Numbered from the stretch's first letter, positions 34,444-44,900 are shown. The stretch is DNA of 64,000 nucleotides from Echinicola shivajiensis (GCF_018642165.1 NZ_JAHHZM010000005.1:248001-312000), one strand, 5' to 3'. Numbers and translations are program-made. The notes: generated by a model from the sequence alone, not told the origin.

Positions 34444-35661
34444 ATGAAGATATTGTTTTTAACGGATAATTTTCCACCAGAAGTCAATGCTCCTGCCAAT
34501 AGGACATATGAGCATTGTAAGGAATGGGTAAAAGAGGGAGTAGAAGTAACCGTCATCACCTGTGTGCCAAATTTTCCTAAAGGGAAAGTTTATGAAGGGT
34601 ATAAAAATAAACTCTATCAAACGGAGGAAATTGATGGAATTAAAGTGATAAGGGTCTGGTCCTATATCACTGCCAACGAGGGATTTGTAAAGCGGATATT
34701 GGATTATATCAGTTATGCCTTTATGGCTTTTTGGGCGGGATTGTTTGTGAAAACGGATTTGATCGTTGCGACTTCCCCTCAGTTTTTTACAACGATTTCC
34801 GGATGGTTTTTGTCTTTCTTTAAGAGGAAAAAGTGGGTGATGGAAGTCAGGGATTTATGGCCAGAGTCCATCATTGCAGTAGGAGCGATGAAAAAGAACT
34901 TATTTATCCATTTTTTTGAATGGTTAGAAGTTAAAATGTACAAATCCGCTGACCATATTGTGGTGGTGACAGATACATTTAAACGGAAAATTATAGAAAA
35001 AGGAATTGATGGTAATAAAATCAGTGTTTTTAAGAACGGAGCAAATTTAGATTTGTTTAAGGAGTCGGAAAAGCCTGCTTATTTATTGGAAAAGCATCAA
35101 CTAGAAAATAAGTTTATATTTGCCTATATCGGTACCCATGGTATGGCCCATGGCCTTCATTTTATTTTGGACAGTGTTGGAGAGCTACAAGACTCTCATC
35201 CAAATCTATTATTTTTATTTATGGGAGATGGTGCTGAGAAGAAAAAATTGTTGGCTAAAGCAGAACAAAATAAACTTAAAAATGTATTGTTTTTGGATTC
35301 GGTCTCTAAAAAGGAAGTGGTTGATTATTTGAACTTGATGGATGTGGCTTTAGTAAATTTGAAAAAAAGCGATACTTTTTTAACTGTAATCCCTTCAAAA
35401 ATCTTTGAAGCAGCTGCAGTGAGAAGACCAATTTTATTGGGACTTGAAGGGGAGACAAAGGGAATCATAGAAAGTTATGATGCGGGGGCATGTTTTATCC
35501 CTGAGGATAAATATACCTTTTTGGAAAAAGTAATTATGATATCCAACGATGAAAATAAATACTATGATTACCAGGTTGGTTGTGAGAGACTTGCCCGGGA
35601 TTTTGACAGAAAGAAGCTTGCAAAAGGGCTATTAAGGAATTTAAGGGAAGTTGTAGCTTAA
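34444..35661 (+). CDS. GT4 family glycosyltransferase (WbuB-like)
   Basis: Retaining GT-B glycosyltransferase of 405 residues. The N-terminus LTDNFPPEVNAPANRTYEH and the block VMEVRDLWPESIIAVGAM are characteristic of the WbuB group, which transfers an N-acetyl-6-deoxyhexosamine such as FucNAc. The C-terminal domain has FAYIGTHGMAHGLHFILD and VIPSKIFEAAAVRRPILLG with the nucleotide-contacting Glu. It is one of only two candidate glycosyltransferases in the locus. Donor and acceptor are unknown. Confidence 0.88.
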   Translation: MKILFLTDNFPPEVNAPANRTYEHCKEWVKEGVEVTVITCVPNFPKGKVYEGYKNKLYQTEEIDGIKVIRVWSYITANEGFVKRILDYISYAFMAFWAGLFVKTDLIVATSPQFFTTISGWFLSFFKRKKWVMEVRDLWPESIIAVGAMKKNLFIHFFEWLEVKMYKSADHIVVVTDTFKRKIIEKGIDGNKISVFKNGANLDLFKESEKPAYLLEKHQLENKFIFAYIGTHGMAHGLHFILDSVGELQDSHPNLLFLFMGDGAEKKKLLAKAEQNKLKNVLFLDSVSKKEVVDYLNLMDVALVNLKKSDTFLTVIPSKIFEAAAVRRPILLGLEGETKGIIESYDAGACFIPEDKYTFLEKVIMISNDENKYYDYQVGCERLARDFDRKKLAKGLLRNLREVVA

Positions 35662-35692
35662 ATAAGGGGACTGCTCAATATTCTTCTCTATA

Positions 35693-37414
35693 ATGAAATG
35701 TGATTACTTGATTAGATTTATTAAGGTATTATTCGTTTTGGTTCTTTTAATTCAAGGAACGACCACGCTGTTCGGTCAATCTATTCTTGCAGGAATGCCG
35801 GTATTTGAGGAAGCTATGCGGAGGAAACAATTATTGGGGGAATTGGATTCGGGTATTAGTTTTAATATTCGACCACTTCAGCCATCTTTGTTTTATAGTA
35901 ATGAGGTGTATAAGGATTATACAGGTTTTCAAATAGGTAGCACTTTAGGACAAAAAAATGGAAATGTAGATAAAAAGTACATCAGCTATTTACCATTAAG
36001 AAATACCACTGCTTATAATTCAGGAAGACCCTATGGTTGGGGCAATGGTACCATGATTCCCAATGTGGGTTTCCAGAATTTGGTAACAGGAGGTATAGCG
36101 GGTAAATTCCATTTTATCAATATACAATTGATGCCTGAATGGGTATGGGCACAGAATAGTTCCTATTTCGGATATCCCAAGGATTTTTTGGGTTCCACCA
36201 ACAGCGCACAATATTATTTATGGAATAATAGCGACACACCGGAAAGGTTTGGGGAAAACAGTTATTCCAAATTTGGTTTAGGGCAATCCAAAATTAGCCT
36301 AGGATATGGAGCCTTTGAGATTGGGGCATCAACGGAAAATATTTGGTGGGGACCTGGGCAATTTAATGCTTTGATCTTTTCCAATAATGCCCAAGGGTTT
36401 TCCCATTTAACTTTAAATACCACCAAGCCAGCAAAGACATTTTTGGGGTCTTTCGAGGGGCAGATAATTATGGGAAGGCTGGAACCATCAGGTTATGCAC
36501 CCAGCCAGTGGGAGGAATTGAATGAGCAATATTTTAATCCTTTATCAGAAGACTGGCGCTATTTAAATGGGATGAGCATAAGTTATCAACCTAAGTGGGT
36601 GCCTGGTTTGTTTCTTGGGTTAAATAGGACCTTTCAACAATATAATGAAGATAAAGGGAATTCCTTTGGAGATTGGTTTCCCATCTTTGAAACCTTTACC
36701 AAGAGTAGTCTTTTTAATAATGGTAACTCAGTTGATTATGATGGGAAGAGGCAGGATCAACAAGTTTCGGTTTTTGGAAGATATTTGTTTACCAAGGCAA
36801 ATGCAGAGCTATATTTTGAATATGGTCGAAGGGATCATGCCTATACTGCTAGAGAGTTTGTCATGAACCCTGAACATGCGAGAGCTTATTTATTAGGATT
36901 TAATAAGCTTTTTGAACTTCCCTACCCTAATAAATTAATTCAACTAAGGGCTGAAATGACTCAGCAGCAAGAATCAGTGAATCGGTATATAAGATATATA
37001 GGATTAGGAGGGGGAACTTCTTGGCATACACATTATCAGGTAAGAGGCTTTACTCACTTAGGTCGACCATTAGGTGTAGGGATAGGAACTGGAAGCAATG
37101 TGCAAACTGTAGAAGTATCTCTGATAGATAAATTGAATAAATACGGCATACTATTAGAAAGATTGGCCAATCACCAGGACTTTTATTATAAAGGATTGGG
37201 ATATCAAGACGAGCGTCAGCCTTGGGTGGATTTATCTCTTGGTTTCTTATTTGATTATCAGTGGGATCGATTTATGCTCAGCTCGCGCTTACAATTTATC
37301 AATGGGATGAACTATCAATGGCAGTTGTATGAAAATAGTACGGAGGAGTTTCCTGTTGGGAAGGACAAGTTCAGTGTGTTTGCTCAGGCGAATTTGATTT
37401 ATTTGTTGAAGTAG
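35693..37414 (+). CDS. Wzi-like capsule assembly outer-membrane protein
   Basis: A protein of 573 residues with a signal peptide ending at LFGQ, followed by an aromatic-rich beta-barrel sequence. Features of the Wzi family include GNGTMIPNVGFQNLVTGGI, LSFG-like strands, ENIWWGPGQFNALIFSNNA and the FEYGRRDHAY strand. Wzi anchors or organises capsule at the cell surface. Its presence indicates a surface-attached polymer. It is the last of the export genes, 32 bases after the GT4 gene. Confidence 0.88.
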   Translation: MKCDYLIRFIKVLFVLVLLIQGTTTLFGQSILAGMPVFEEAMRRKQLLGELDSGISFNIRPLQPSLFYSNEVYKDYTGFQIGSTLGQKNGNVDKKYISYLPLRNTTAYNSGRPYGWGNGTMIPNVGFQNLVTGGIAGKFHFINIQLMPEWVWAQNSSYFGYPKDFLGSTNSAQYYLWNNSDTPERFGENSYSKFGLGQSKISLGYGAFEIGASTENIWWGPGQFNALIFSNNAQGFSHLTLNTTKPAKTFLGSFEGQIIMGRLEPSGYAPSQWEELNEQYFNPLSEDWRYLNGMSISYQPKWVPGLFLGLNRTFQQYNEDKGNSFGDWFPIFETFTKSSLFNNGNSVDYDGKRQDQQVSVFGRYLFTKANAELYFEYGRRDHAYTAREFVMNPEHARAYLLGFNKLFELPYPNKLIQLRAEMTQQQESVNRYIRYIGLGGGTSWHTHYQVRGFTHLGRPLGVGIGTGSNVQTVEVSLIDKLNKYGILLERLANHQDFYYKGLGYQDERQPWVDLSLGFLFDYQWDRFMLSSRLQFINGMNYQWQLYENSTEEFPVGKDKFSVFAQANLIYLLK

Positions 37415-37983
37415 ATATGAGACTTGAGACGCTAGATTTGAGAGTGAGCCGAAAGCCGAAGGTCAAAGGCCGAAGGGATGGAAGGCAACGTTAAACAATT
37501 AATATAACGAACATTATCCCAGCGGCAATCCCGAATCCCAATTATCAAATAACTAGTTAAGCAAGCTATCTAGGTATCATATGTGGAATGTCGTTATGTT
37601 TGGCTATCCTTTTCGAAGGGACTTTTACTGGATGCGGGATTGCCGTGTCTTCTCTTTGATCGTCCTACCATTGACGTGAATAAAATGTCCCCGAAAGTAA
37701 TCGGGGCAGGCTAGGCTGACGATAGGAAGAATCTCTTCCAGTAACAATTAGCTTTAGAGATCCTTCCTTTGTCAGGATGACATTGATTTGAAGCTCTCGG
37801 TATACAGTTCTTTTATATTTGAGAAAATGTAGACCTCTAGAAGGATTAACATTTCGATAAGCTCAATGTCCAGAGTTCGCAATGACGTTTTTTCAAATAA
37901 ATAATTCGCAAGCCTGTCTTCTGTCAGTTATATCCAACTTTCTAACCTTAAATAACAAGAGACCCTAATAAATAGAAATAAAT
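37415..37983. repeat. intergenic region with several dispersed repeats
   Basis: No gene was found in these 569 bases. They hold a GCCGAA-type low-complexity tract (about 37440-37480), a hairpin CCCCGA/TCGGGG (37689-37706) followed by CAGGCT, as in the MITE-like element near 7570, and a copy of the ATCCT...AGGAT repeat at 37756-37782. GATCCTTCCTTTGTCAGGAT here resembles 13178-13199. Confidence 0.55.
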
Positions 37984-38913
37984 ATGAATTCAATCAAACC
38001 AACATTATTGATTTTAGCTGCGGGGATGGGCTCGCGGTATGGGGGGAATAAGCAAATCGATGGCTTTGGCCCTAATAACGAAACCATTTTGGAATATGCC
38101 ATTTATGATGCCATCCAGGCCGGTTTCGGCAAGGTGGTCTTTATCGTAAGGGCAGAAATCCTTGACCTGGTGTCTGAGCGCTTTTTAGATAAAATCCAGG
38201 ATCAGATCCAGGTGGAATTTGTCATCCAGTCCCTCAGCAGTCTAGTACCTGCAGCTTATCAAAATTCTGAAAGAACCAAGCCCTATGGTACTGCCCATGC
38301 GGTTTTATGTGCAAAGGATGTTATTCAAGAACCTTTTGCGGTGATCAATGCGGATGATTTTTATGGTAAGGAAGCCATTGATCAGTTGGGCGAATACCTA
38401 GGGAGTGCTCAAGAGCCAAATAAGCACTGTATGGTGGGCTATGCCCTTAAGAATGTACTATCTAAACATGGCACCGTAAATCGTGGCGTGTGTACATCCA
38501 ATGCAAATGGTGAGTTGACCGGAATGACGGAAAGAGAAAAGATAGCCAGGGAAGGGGAGAAGGTCATCAGTAGGATGGGTGAGGATGTTTTGGAGATTGA
38601 TGAAAGAACTCCTGTATCTATGAATTGCTGGGGATTCCAGCCATCATTTTTTGAGGAGACGGAAAAAAGATGGTATCAATTCCTAGAGGAAAATAAGGAA
38701 AACCCAAAAGCGGAATTTTATATCCCTACCGTTGTGAATCAATTGATTGAGAAAGGAAAGGCATCTGTGAATATCCTAGAGGGAGGCAAAACCTGGTTTG
38801 GGGTAACCTACCCTGAGGATAAGGAGTCTGTAGAGGAATCTTTAAGGGATTTGCATCAAAAAGGAGTTTATCCTGAGCAACTTTGGAAGAAGGAAACGGT
38901 TATAGAGGAATAG
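37984..38913 (+). CDS. sugar nucleotidyltransferase family protein
   Basis: A 309-residue protein of the NTP-transferase fold. The Gly-rich nucleotide loop is LAAGMGSRYGGNKQIDGFGP; TKPYGTAHAVLCAKD and VINADDFYG follow, giving the metal-binding Asp. The pattern fits Bacteroidota UTP-glucose-1-phosphate-uridylyltransferase-like paralogues whose substrates are unknown. It lies at the end of the polysaccharide locus, separated from wzi by repeats, and is closed by a terminator beyond a low-complexity tract. Confidence 0.85.
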   Translation: MNSIKPTLLILAAGMGSRYGGNKQIDGFGPNNETILEYAIYDAIQAGFGKVVFIVRAEILDLVSERFLDKIQDQIQVEFVIQSLSSLVPAAYQNSERTKPYGTAHAVLCAKDVIQEPFAVINADDFYGKEAIDQLGEYLGSAQEPNKHCMVGYALKNVLSKHGTVNRGVCTSNANGELTGMTEREKIAREGEKVISRMGEDVLEIDERTPVSMNCWGFQPSFFEETEKRWYQFLEENKENPKAEFYIPTVVNQLIEKGKASVNILEGGKTWFGVTYPEDKESVEESLRDLHQKGVYPEQLWKKETVIEE

Positions 38914-39020
38914 TCTAATGCTTAATGTCTAAAGCCGAAAGCTGAAATCCTAAAGCCAAAAGAAGGAAGGCCGAAAGCTGAAGGTCTAAAGAGAAAAGCC
39001 TAATGCTGAAGGCCTAAGGC
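38914..39020. repeat. low-complexity GCCGAA tract
   Basis: Imperfect repetition of TCTAAAGCCGAAAGCTGAA-like words immediately after the nucleotidyltransferase stop codon, without coding capacity. Confidence 0.6.
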
Positions 39021-39041
39021 AAAAAGATATAAATAATCACT

Positions 39042-39073
39042 AAGCCATCTCATTAATTTGGGGTGGCTTTTTT
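39042..39073 (+). terminator. Rho-independent terminator closing the polysaccharide locus
   Basis: AAGCCATCTC pairs with GGGGTGGCTT (two G-T pairs) around an AT loop, followed by a T-rich run. It faces the end of the convergent minus-strand gene. Confidence 0.75.
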
Positions 39074-39077
39074 GTTT

Positions 39078-39692
39078 TTATGGAAATAATGGAAGTTGAG
39101 AAGAACCATTCTGATTGTTTGGAATTATAGCAAGCAATGGGATTTTGCAAACTTCTGTCCAAGATATTGCATTCACATTTCTCTTCAGAAGGGTAATTTG
39201 TTTGACAGTAAATTCTTTCTTAAAGGGAATTGGGAGTAATAACGCTTTGGCTATTTCGAAATTTTCTGGTGATAGACCTCTCGCAACAGTCACATGGGCC
39301 GTTCCACTTTTTGTCTTTAAGCTGTGGTGAATTTCGGTAACTAACCTGTTATATAATGCTTGGAATATCATGGAACCCAAGTTTAGGGATTCTTCCTGAC
39401 TGGTCTGTATGAATATGGTGCTTGAACTTTCCCAAGCACTTAATCCATCTAATCTTACTTTGAAGGATGATACTTGTTTTAACTTATGTCTTAACCTTTG
39501 AATTATAAGGTCTTGATGTTTTTCTTGCATTGAGAAAGCAGAAAATGTGATATGCGGAACACTATAGGCACTTGGAAAAGTGCCTATAGTGTTTTTTAAA
39601 TATTGTTTTAATTGAATGATACTATCTTCACAACATTCAGTATTGGCGACAATCATATATTCAGATGGGAGAATTAGACTTGAATAGTTCAT
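39078..39692 (-). CDS. 2H phosphoesterase / 2'-5' RNA ligase-like protein
   Basis: A protein of 204 residues carrying two H-x-T motifs about 86 residues apart: PHITF (His47, Thr49) and AHVTVARG (His133, Thr135). This is the signature of the 2H superfamily, which acts on 2',5'- or cyclic phosphodiesters. The C-terminus QLPLFP resembles a short clamp-type or tail motif. The gene is isolated and convergent with the polysaccharide locus. Tandem 18-base repeats lie 40-80 bases upstream of its start. Substrate unknown. Confidence 0.75.
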   Translation of the reverse strand: MNYSSLILPSEYMIVANTECCEDSIIQLKQYLKNTIGTFPSAYSVPHITFSAFSMQEKHQDLIIQRLRHKLKQVSSFKVRLDGLSAWESSSTIFIQTSQEESLNLGSMIFQALYNRLVTEIHHSLKTKSGTAHVTVARGLSPENFEIAKALLLPIPFKKEFTVKQITLLKRNVNAISWTEVCKIPLLAIIPNNQNGSSQLPLFP

Positions 39693-39731
39693 AGAATATA
39701 TTGGTTAATTGATTACTTACTAAATATAATA

Positions 39732-39772
39732 AATGTTTGTTTTGTAAACTAATTAATGTTTGTTTTATAAAC
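39732..39772. promoter_or_regulatory. tandem 18-bp operator-like repeats
   Basis: AATGTTTGTTTTGTAAAC (39732-39749) and AATGTTTGTTTTATAAAC (39755-39772) differ at one base and are spaced 23 bases apart, two helical turns. Each has GTTT...AAAC dyad symmetry. They lie between the divergent 2H and ECF sigma genes, nearer to the former. Confidence 0.55.
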
Positions 39773-39966
39773 ATTTGGAGTAGCTGTTTATAAATAGAAC
39801 TCAACAATAATTACTTTAATTTTGCTTTCTATTTCGTGATTGTTATAGCCCAGAATGAAAGCCCCTAATAATTATTTGCTTGTATTTTCAATTAATTAAT
39901 GGTAACATGCGTGTGCTTTTTTTCTGATTAAGTAGAAAAGACCTAGTAATCCTAAATAACCCATTG

Positions 39967-40560
39967 ATGAATTTTGTAAAAGCGGATGATGAGCTGTGGC
40001 GTTTGATTGCCGAGGGAGATGAGAAGGCGTTTTCATTTGTCTATGATAAATATGCAAAAGAACTCTATAAGTATGGGCGTAGGTTTACAGGTGACACTGA
40101 CTTAATCAGTGATGTTTTACAGGATATTTTTGTCCATATTTGGGAGGCTAGGGAGAAGCTTTCCATTCAAAAATCAATTAAGTTTTATCTATTCTCGTCC
40201 CTGAGAAGGGAAATCATTAAAAGGATCAATAGGTCCTACTCTGGAGAATCCTTTGATGAATTTCAGCATAAAATGTCCTGGAACGAATCATTTGAACAAG
40301 TGCTGCTCCAGAACCAAATTATTTTTGAAAGAAACCATAAGATCACTGAGGCATTGGAAAGCCTTCCTTCACGCCAAAAGGAAGCTATACACTTAAGGTA
40401 CCTGGAGGAAATGGATTATGAAGATATCTCTGAACTTATGGGCGTTAAGATTACCACCTTATATAATTTGATATTTACAGGACTGAAAACCCTAAAAGAA
40501 AAATTGCCAAACAGGAAAATGTTGATTTTTTTATTGCTTCTTTTATTAGGGAATGTGTAG
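39967..40560 (+). CDS. ECF-type RNA polymerase sigma factor (FecI-like)
   Basis: A sigma-70 family factor of 197 residues. Region 2 (about 20-90) includes YDKYAKELYKYGRRF and VLQDIFVHIWEARE; region 4 (about 125-180) includes LPSRQKEAIHLRYLEEMDYE and the HTH ISELMGVKITTLYNLIFTGL. It ends in a hydrophobic tail, MLIFLLLLLLGNV. The next gene encodes its likely anti-sigma (FecR-type), then an STN-bearing SusC, the usual surface-signalling trio. The ATG at 39967 is used; a TTG directly precedes it. Confidence 0.92.
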   Translation: MNFVKADDELWRLIAEGDEKAFSFVYDKYAKELYKYGRRFTGDTDLISDVLQDIFVHIWEAREKLSIQKSIKFYLFSSLRREIIKRINRSYSGESFDEFQHKMSWNESFEQVLLQNQIIFERNHKITEALESLPSRQKEAIHLRYLEEMDYEDISELMGVKITTLYNLIFTGLKTLKEKLPNRKMLIFLLLLLLGNV

Positions 40561-40700
40561 TGAAAACATTGATTTTATAGGTTTTTGTTAATGAAATAAT
40601 CTCATTTTTGAGAATAGCGTAAAGTTGAATTATTTTTTAAATTTTTCTGTGAGATTCTCCCATTATTTGGCTCTTCCCTGTAGAAACGCAGCATTGCCAA

Positions 40701-41762
40701 ATGATAGAAAACGAAAAATTAGATGACTTTCTAAAGCAGCCAAGCTTTAAAAATTGGGCTTTTAATAAAGATCCCAAAGATTATAAGCTTTGGGAGGATT
40801 GGATTAAAAATAATCCTTCCAAAGCAAATTTGGCGTTAAAAGCAAAAGACATTCTGTTGGAATTAGATATTGTGGGTTCTGAATGGAATCAAGAATTACA
40901 CGAGGAAACCTATGCCAAAATAAGGCAACGCATTAGCGGGAATGATAATAAAGTCAAGAATATTAATGTCAATGTACATCCTATTTCATGGAATAAAATC
41001 GCTGCATCAGTCCTCATATTGATTGCGTCAGGTTTCATTTTATTTTTCGCTGCGAATACATGGCTTAATGGTAATGAAGAAAACAAGCAAAATGAATCTG
41101 AAGTACTTGCCCTGAAGGTAAGAAGTAGTCCAAGTGGTCAAAAGCTGAAAGTTAAGTTGCCTGATGGTAGTATCGCTTATTTAAATTCTGATAGTGAGGT
41201 CAAATATGGACAAGACTTCGGAATATCCAATAGGGAAATTTTTCTGGTTGGTGAGGCCTTTTTTGAAGTGAAACCCAATAAGGATCTACCTTTTAAAGTG
41301 CATAGCAATCAGGTTATTACTAAGGCCCTAGGAACCTCCTTTAATGTAAATGCCTATTGGAAAGACCAAGTAAATGTTCAGCTAGCTACAGGGAAGGTAC
41401 AGGTTTATCAAAGCTCAGATGAAAATAATGGTGTGATGCTCTTACCTGGAGAGGAGGCTGAGGTTTCAGAGGAGAATATTTTCAATAAGTCATCATTTAA
41501 TCTAGATGAGGGCTTCTTATGGAAGAAAGGCGTGTTGGATTTTCCGAAAATAGACTTTGATAAGGTGGTCGTTACCCTGGAAAGGTGGTATGGCGTTGAT
41601 ATTGATGTTCAGAATTTTCCTCAAGATGAAAGTTTGAGGGTATCAGGAAGATTTCAAAATAAACCCCTTTTTAATGTACTGGAAAGTTTGTCCTATTCGA
41701 TGGGATTTGAGTATGAGATTGATCAAAAACAAGTAACAATAAACTTTAACCCTATAAAATAA
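40701..41762 (+). CDS. FecR-type anti-sigma factor
   Basis: Single-pass inner-membrane regulator of 353 residues. The cytoplasmic N-terminal part (about 1-95) would bind the sigma factor. A membrane helix (IAASVLILIASGFILFFAA) follows, and a periplasmic FecR domain has KLPDGSIAYLNSDSEV, IFLVGEAFFEVK and VHSNQVITKALGTSFNV. A C-terminal DUF4974-like STN-contact segment ends it (PLFNVLESLSYSMGFEYE). It relays substrate binding at the SusC/SusD complex to the sigma factor. Confidence 0.92.
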   Translation: MIENEKLDDFLKQPSFKNWAFNKDPKDYKLWEDWIKNNPSKANLALKAKDILLELDIVGSEWNQELHEETYAKIRQRISGNDNKVKNINVNVHPISWNKIAASVLILIASGFILFFAANTWLNGNEENKQNESEVLALKVRSSPSGQKLKVKLPDGSIAYLNSDSEVKYGQDFGISNREIFLVGEAFFEVKPNKDLPFKVHSNQVITKALGTSFNVNAYWKDQVNVQLATGKVQVYQSSDENNGVMLLPGEEAEVSEENIFNKSSFNLDEGFLWKKGVLDFPKIDFDKVVVTLERWYGVDIDVQNFPQDESLRVSGRFQNKPLFNVLESLSYSMGFEYEIDQKQVTINFNPIK

Positions 41763-41789
41763 TAAGCGATGAAGGATCCCTGAAATAAC

Positions 41790-41829
41790 CAAAAAAAAGA
41801 AGCCAATGATATCTGAAAATACCATTGGC
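41790..41829 (-). terminator. minus-strand terminator opposite the susC leader
   Basis: Read on the minus strand: GCCAATG (41829-41823), a 14-base loop, CATTGGC (41808-41802), then TTCTTTTTTTT. On the plus strand the stem is followed by no T-run, so the terminator is directional. No minus-strand gene lies near, which suggests an antisense transcript from the susC 5' region. Confidence 0.6.
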
Positions 41830-41840
41830 CTATGATGTTG

Positions 41841-41876
41841 GCAAATAGCTAAGTTTCTCAGGCTAGGACTATTTGC
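41841..41876 (+). other. hairpin in the susC leader
   Basis: GCAAATAG (41841-41848) pairs with CTATTTGC (41869-41876), with CTA/TAG inside extending the stem. It lies 47 bases before the susC start codon. Confidence 0.5.
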
Positions 41877-41922
41877 TGATGTTCTAATGCTAATTAATTA
41901 ACAATAAAACACCCTCTAATTT

Positions 41923-44900
41923 ATGAAAAAAACATTACATGCACTATGTATGATAGGAAAATACTATCTATATGGGTTTGTGTTTCAGCTGCTTTTTCTT
42001 AACCTTATTTATGCAGCACCATCTAAGGCGCAGGAATCATTGGATCTCAAAAAAGTCCATCTCAGCCTTGATCTGAATAAGGTTTCACTTGATGAAGCGT
42101 TTTCTGAAATTAACAAAAGAACCCAGTTTGAGTTTATCTATAATCCTACTTTAGCCGAGTCTTCTTCTCCTGTTACCCTTCAGGTGAAAAACCAGTCCTT
42201 GGAAAATGTTTTGCTTGAATTGGCCAGAACCCACCGCTTGGCTTTTAAGCAGGTAGATAATAATATTAGCGTCAAGAAGATCGCAAGGAATAAAATCTCT
42301 GTCAGTATTGAAGTGGACAAAAAAGTCACGGGAACTGTTGTTGACGAGGAGGGGATTCCTATTCCCGGAGTCACGATAGTTGTTATTGGAACAGCTGTGG
42401 GTACAATAACAGACATAGATGGTAATTACTCTATTAATGTTCCGGATAATGGAAAGTTGAAGTTTAGCTTTATTGGCTTTGCTAGCCAAGAAGTAGAAGT
42501 AAACAATCAGTCAATAATAGATATCGTCCTTAAACTTGACTTGTTAACCTTAAATGAAGTATCGATAGTAGGTACTTCCATGAAAGCGTCCGACCTAACC
42601 GGAGCCGTGGTAAATGTTAATGAAGAAAAGCTTAAGGAAAGGCCTGTTACCTCTATTAATGAAGCCTTACAGGGACGTGCTGCTGGTGTTTATATCCAGA
42701 ACAATCCACAGCCAGGTTCAGATGCGGGAATCAGAATTCGTGGAAATAATTCCCTTCAATATGGTGGGAACCCAATCTATGTGGTGGATGGGATTATCAT
42801 GGACAGGGATTTTAATATGATCAACCTGAATGATGTGGCGTCCATCAATGTTTTGAAGGATGCTTCAGCAACTGCCCTGTATGGATCCAGAGGGGCAAAT
42901 GGTGTTGTGGTCATTACTACCAAGAAAGGTAAGTCGGGAGAAGGAAAGGTCAGTTATGAAGGATGGTTTGGTGTTCAGGATTTTGTGAATGAATCATTGA
43001 CCTTGGGAGCCAAAGACATGTTTGAACTCAGAATAGATGCTTTGGAAAATGCCGCAAATGTAGGAGGAGCCTATTATGCCGCCAATCCTAATGCTAGCAA
43101 GGATGATTTTATTAATGATGAACTTTTGGGTCCTGGCAAATTGTGGTTTGCAGACTATGAGATCGAGTCTTATAATAATGGACGTAATTATAACTGGCTG
43201 GACGCAGTTACCAGATCTGCCATGCAACAAAACCATACCATCAGTTTTTCCGGGGGAAGTGATAAAGGAAATTACTATTTAAGTTTTGGTTATGTAGATC
43301 AGGAAGGGCTGGTAGAAAATTCCGCTTACAAACGCTATACTGGCCGTATCAATGCCGAGCAAAACATCAAGTCTTGGCTCAAAGTAGGAACGAATACGAC
43401 CTATTCAAAGAGCATGGATGAATTTGTGGACGGTAAGGTTTTTGGTGTAGCAAGTGTAGCTAATCCATTATTGCCCATTAGTACCGATTCACTTTACTTG
43501 GCTTGGGGAAACAATTGGGATATCAATATGGAGAATCCCCTTAATTCCTTAAGGATCAATAAGGATAGGTCAAAGAGTAGAATCCTGACATCCAACTATA
43601 TCAATATCAATCCTATTGAGGGACTGAATATCCGTTCGACTATATCAATGGATGTCATAGACCAGGAATATTATGAATACATTCCTAGTGATATTCAGCA
43701 AGCATTCAGGGACTCATTTAGGGGAAGGGCCATTCATAACCTGGATCATGCTTCTAATTACCAGTGGGACAATTCTATTAGTTATGAAAAGCTGATCAAT
43801 AATAAACACCTGATCAATGCGCTTGTAAGCACCAGTATGATCAAAAATCAATTTAAATACACCAATGTGAGTGCAAGGGACTTCCCAACGGATGATTTTG
43901 GTTATTATAATTTAGGTGCAGCCTTCGATAAGGAGAATTTTAATCTTGGTTCCAATTTGGTACAATCAACCATCATGTCCTACTTGGGAAGACTAAATTA
44001 TGAATATGATAACAGGTATTTGATTACGCTCACCAGTAGGCTTGATGGTTCTTCAAAGTTTGCAAAGGGAAATGAATGGGGTGTATTCCCTTCTGTGGCC
44101 TTTGCTTGGAACTTGGCCAACGAGGAATTTATGACAGGCCAATCTTGGTTAGACCAGGCCAAATTTAGAATTGGATATGGTAGTGTAGGAAATCAGAACA
44201 TACCTGACTATGCCTACTTTAGCCTTTATAACCCGGTTTATTCCAATGGAAATGTTTCATTTAATTCTACTGGATTAAGAGGTACCACAGCATTGACTTG
44301 GGAGAAGCAAGACCAGTTCAATATCGGAATCAATGCAGGGGTGCTTAATAACAGAATCCAGTTTACTGCCGATTATTTCAATATCGTCAACTCCAATTTA
44401 TTGGTAAGAAGGTCGCTTTCTACTTTGACAGGGTACAGAGAGGCAATTGAAAATGTCGGTGAAATGAGAAACAGGGGATTTGAATTTTCTGTTGACGCCA
44501 AATTGATCGACCAAAAGGAACTTTCTTGGAATGTTTCTGGCAATATTTCTTTTGACAAGAACAAAATAACCCAACTATATGGGGATGTAGATGCCATATA
44601 TAGCTTCGGTGGGTTTACAGGAACTGACATCCAAAGAGAAGGAAACTTCTTCCTCGGGGAGTCCATTAATACCATTTATATGTGGGAATTTGATAGGATA
44701 ATCCAAGAGGAAGATATGGAGTATGTGAACTCCTTATCCCTACCAGGAAAAACCCTCAAACCAGGCGATATACTTCCAAAAGATCAACAAGCAGAAGGAG
44801 AAGAAGGTCACGGGGTAATCGATGAAGATGATAGGGTGATTATAGGAAAAAAAGATCCTAAGTTCTATGGTGGATTCTCTTCAAATATAATGTTTAAGAA

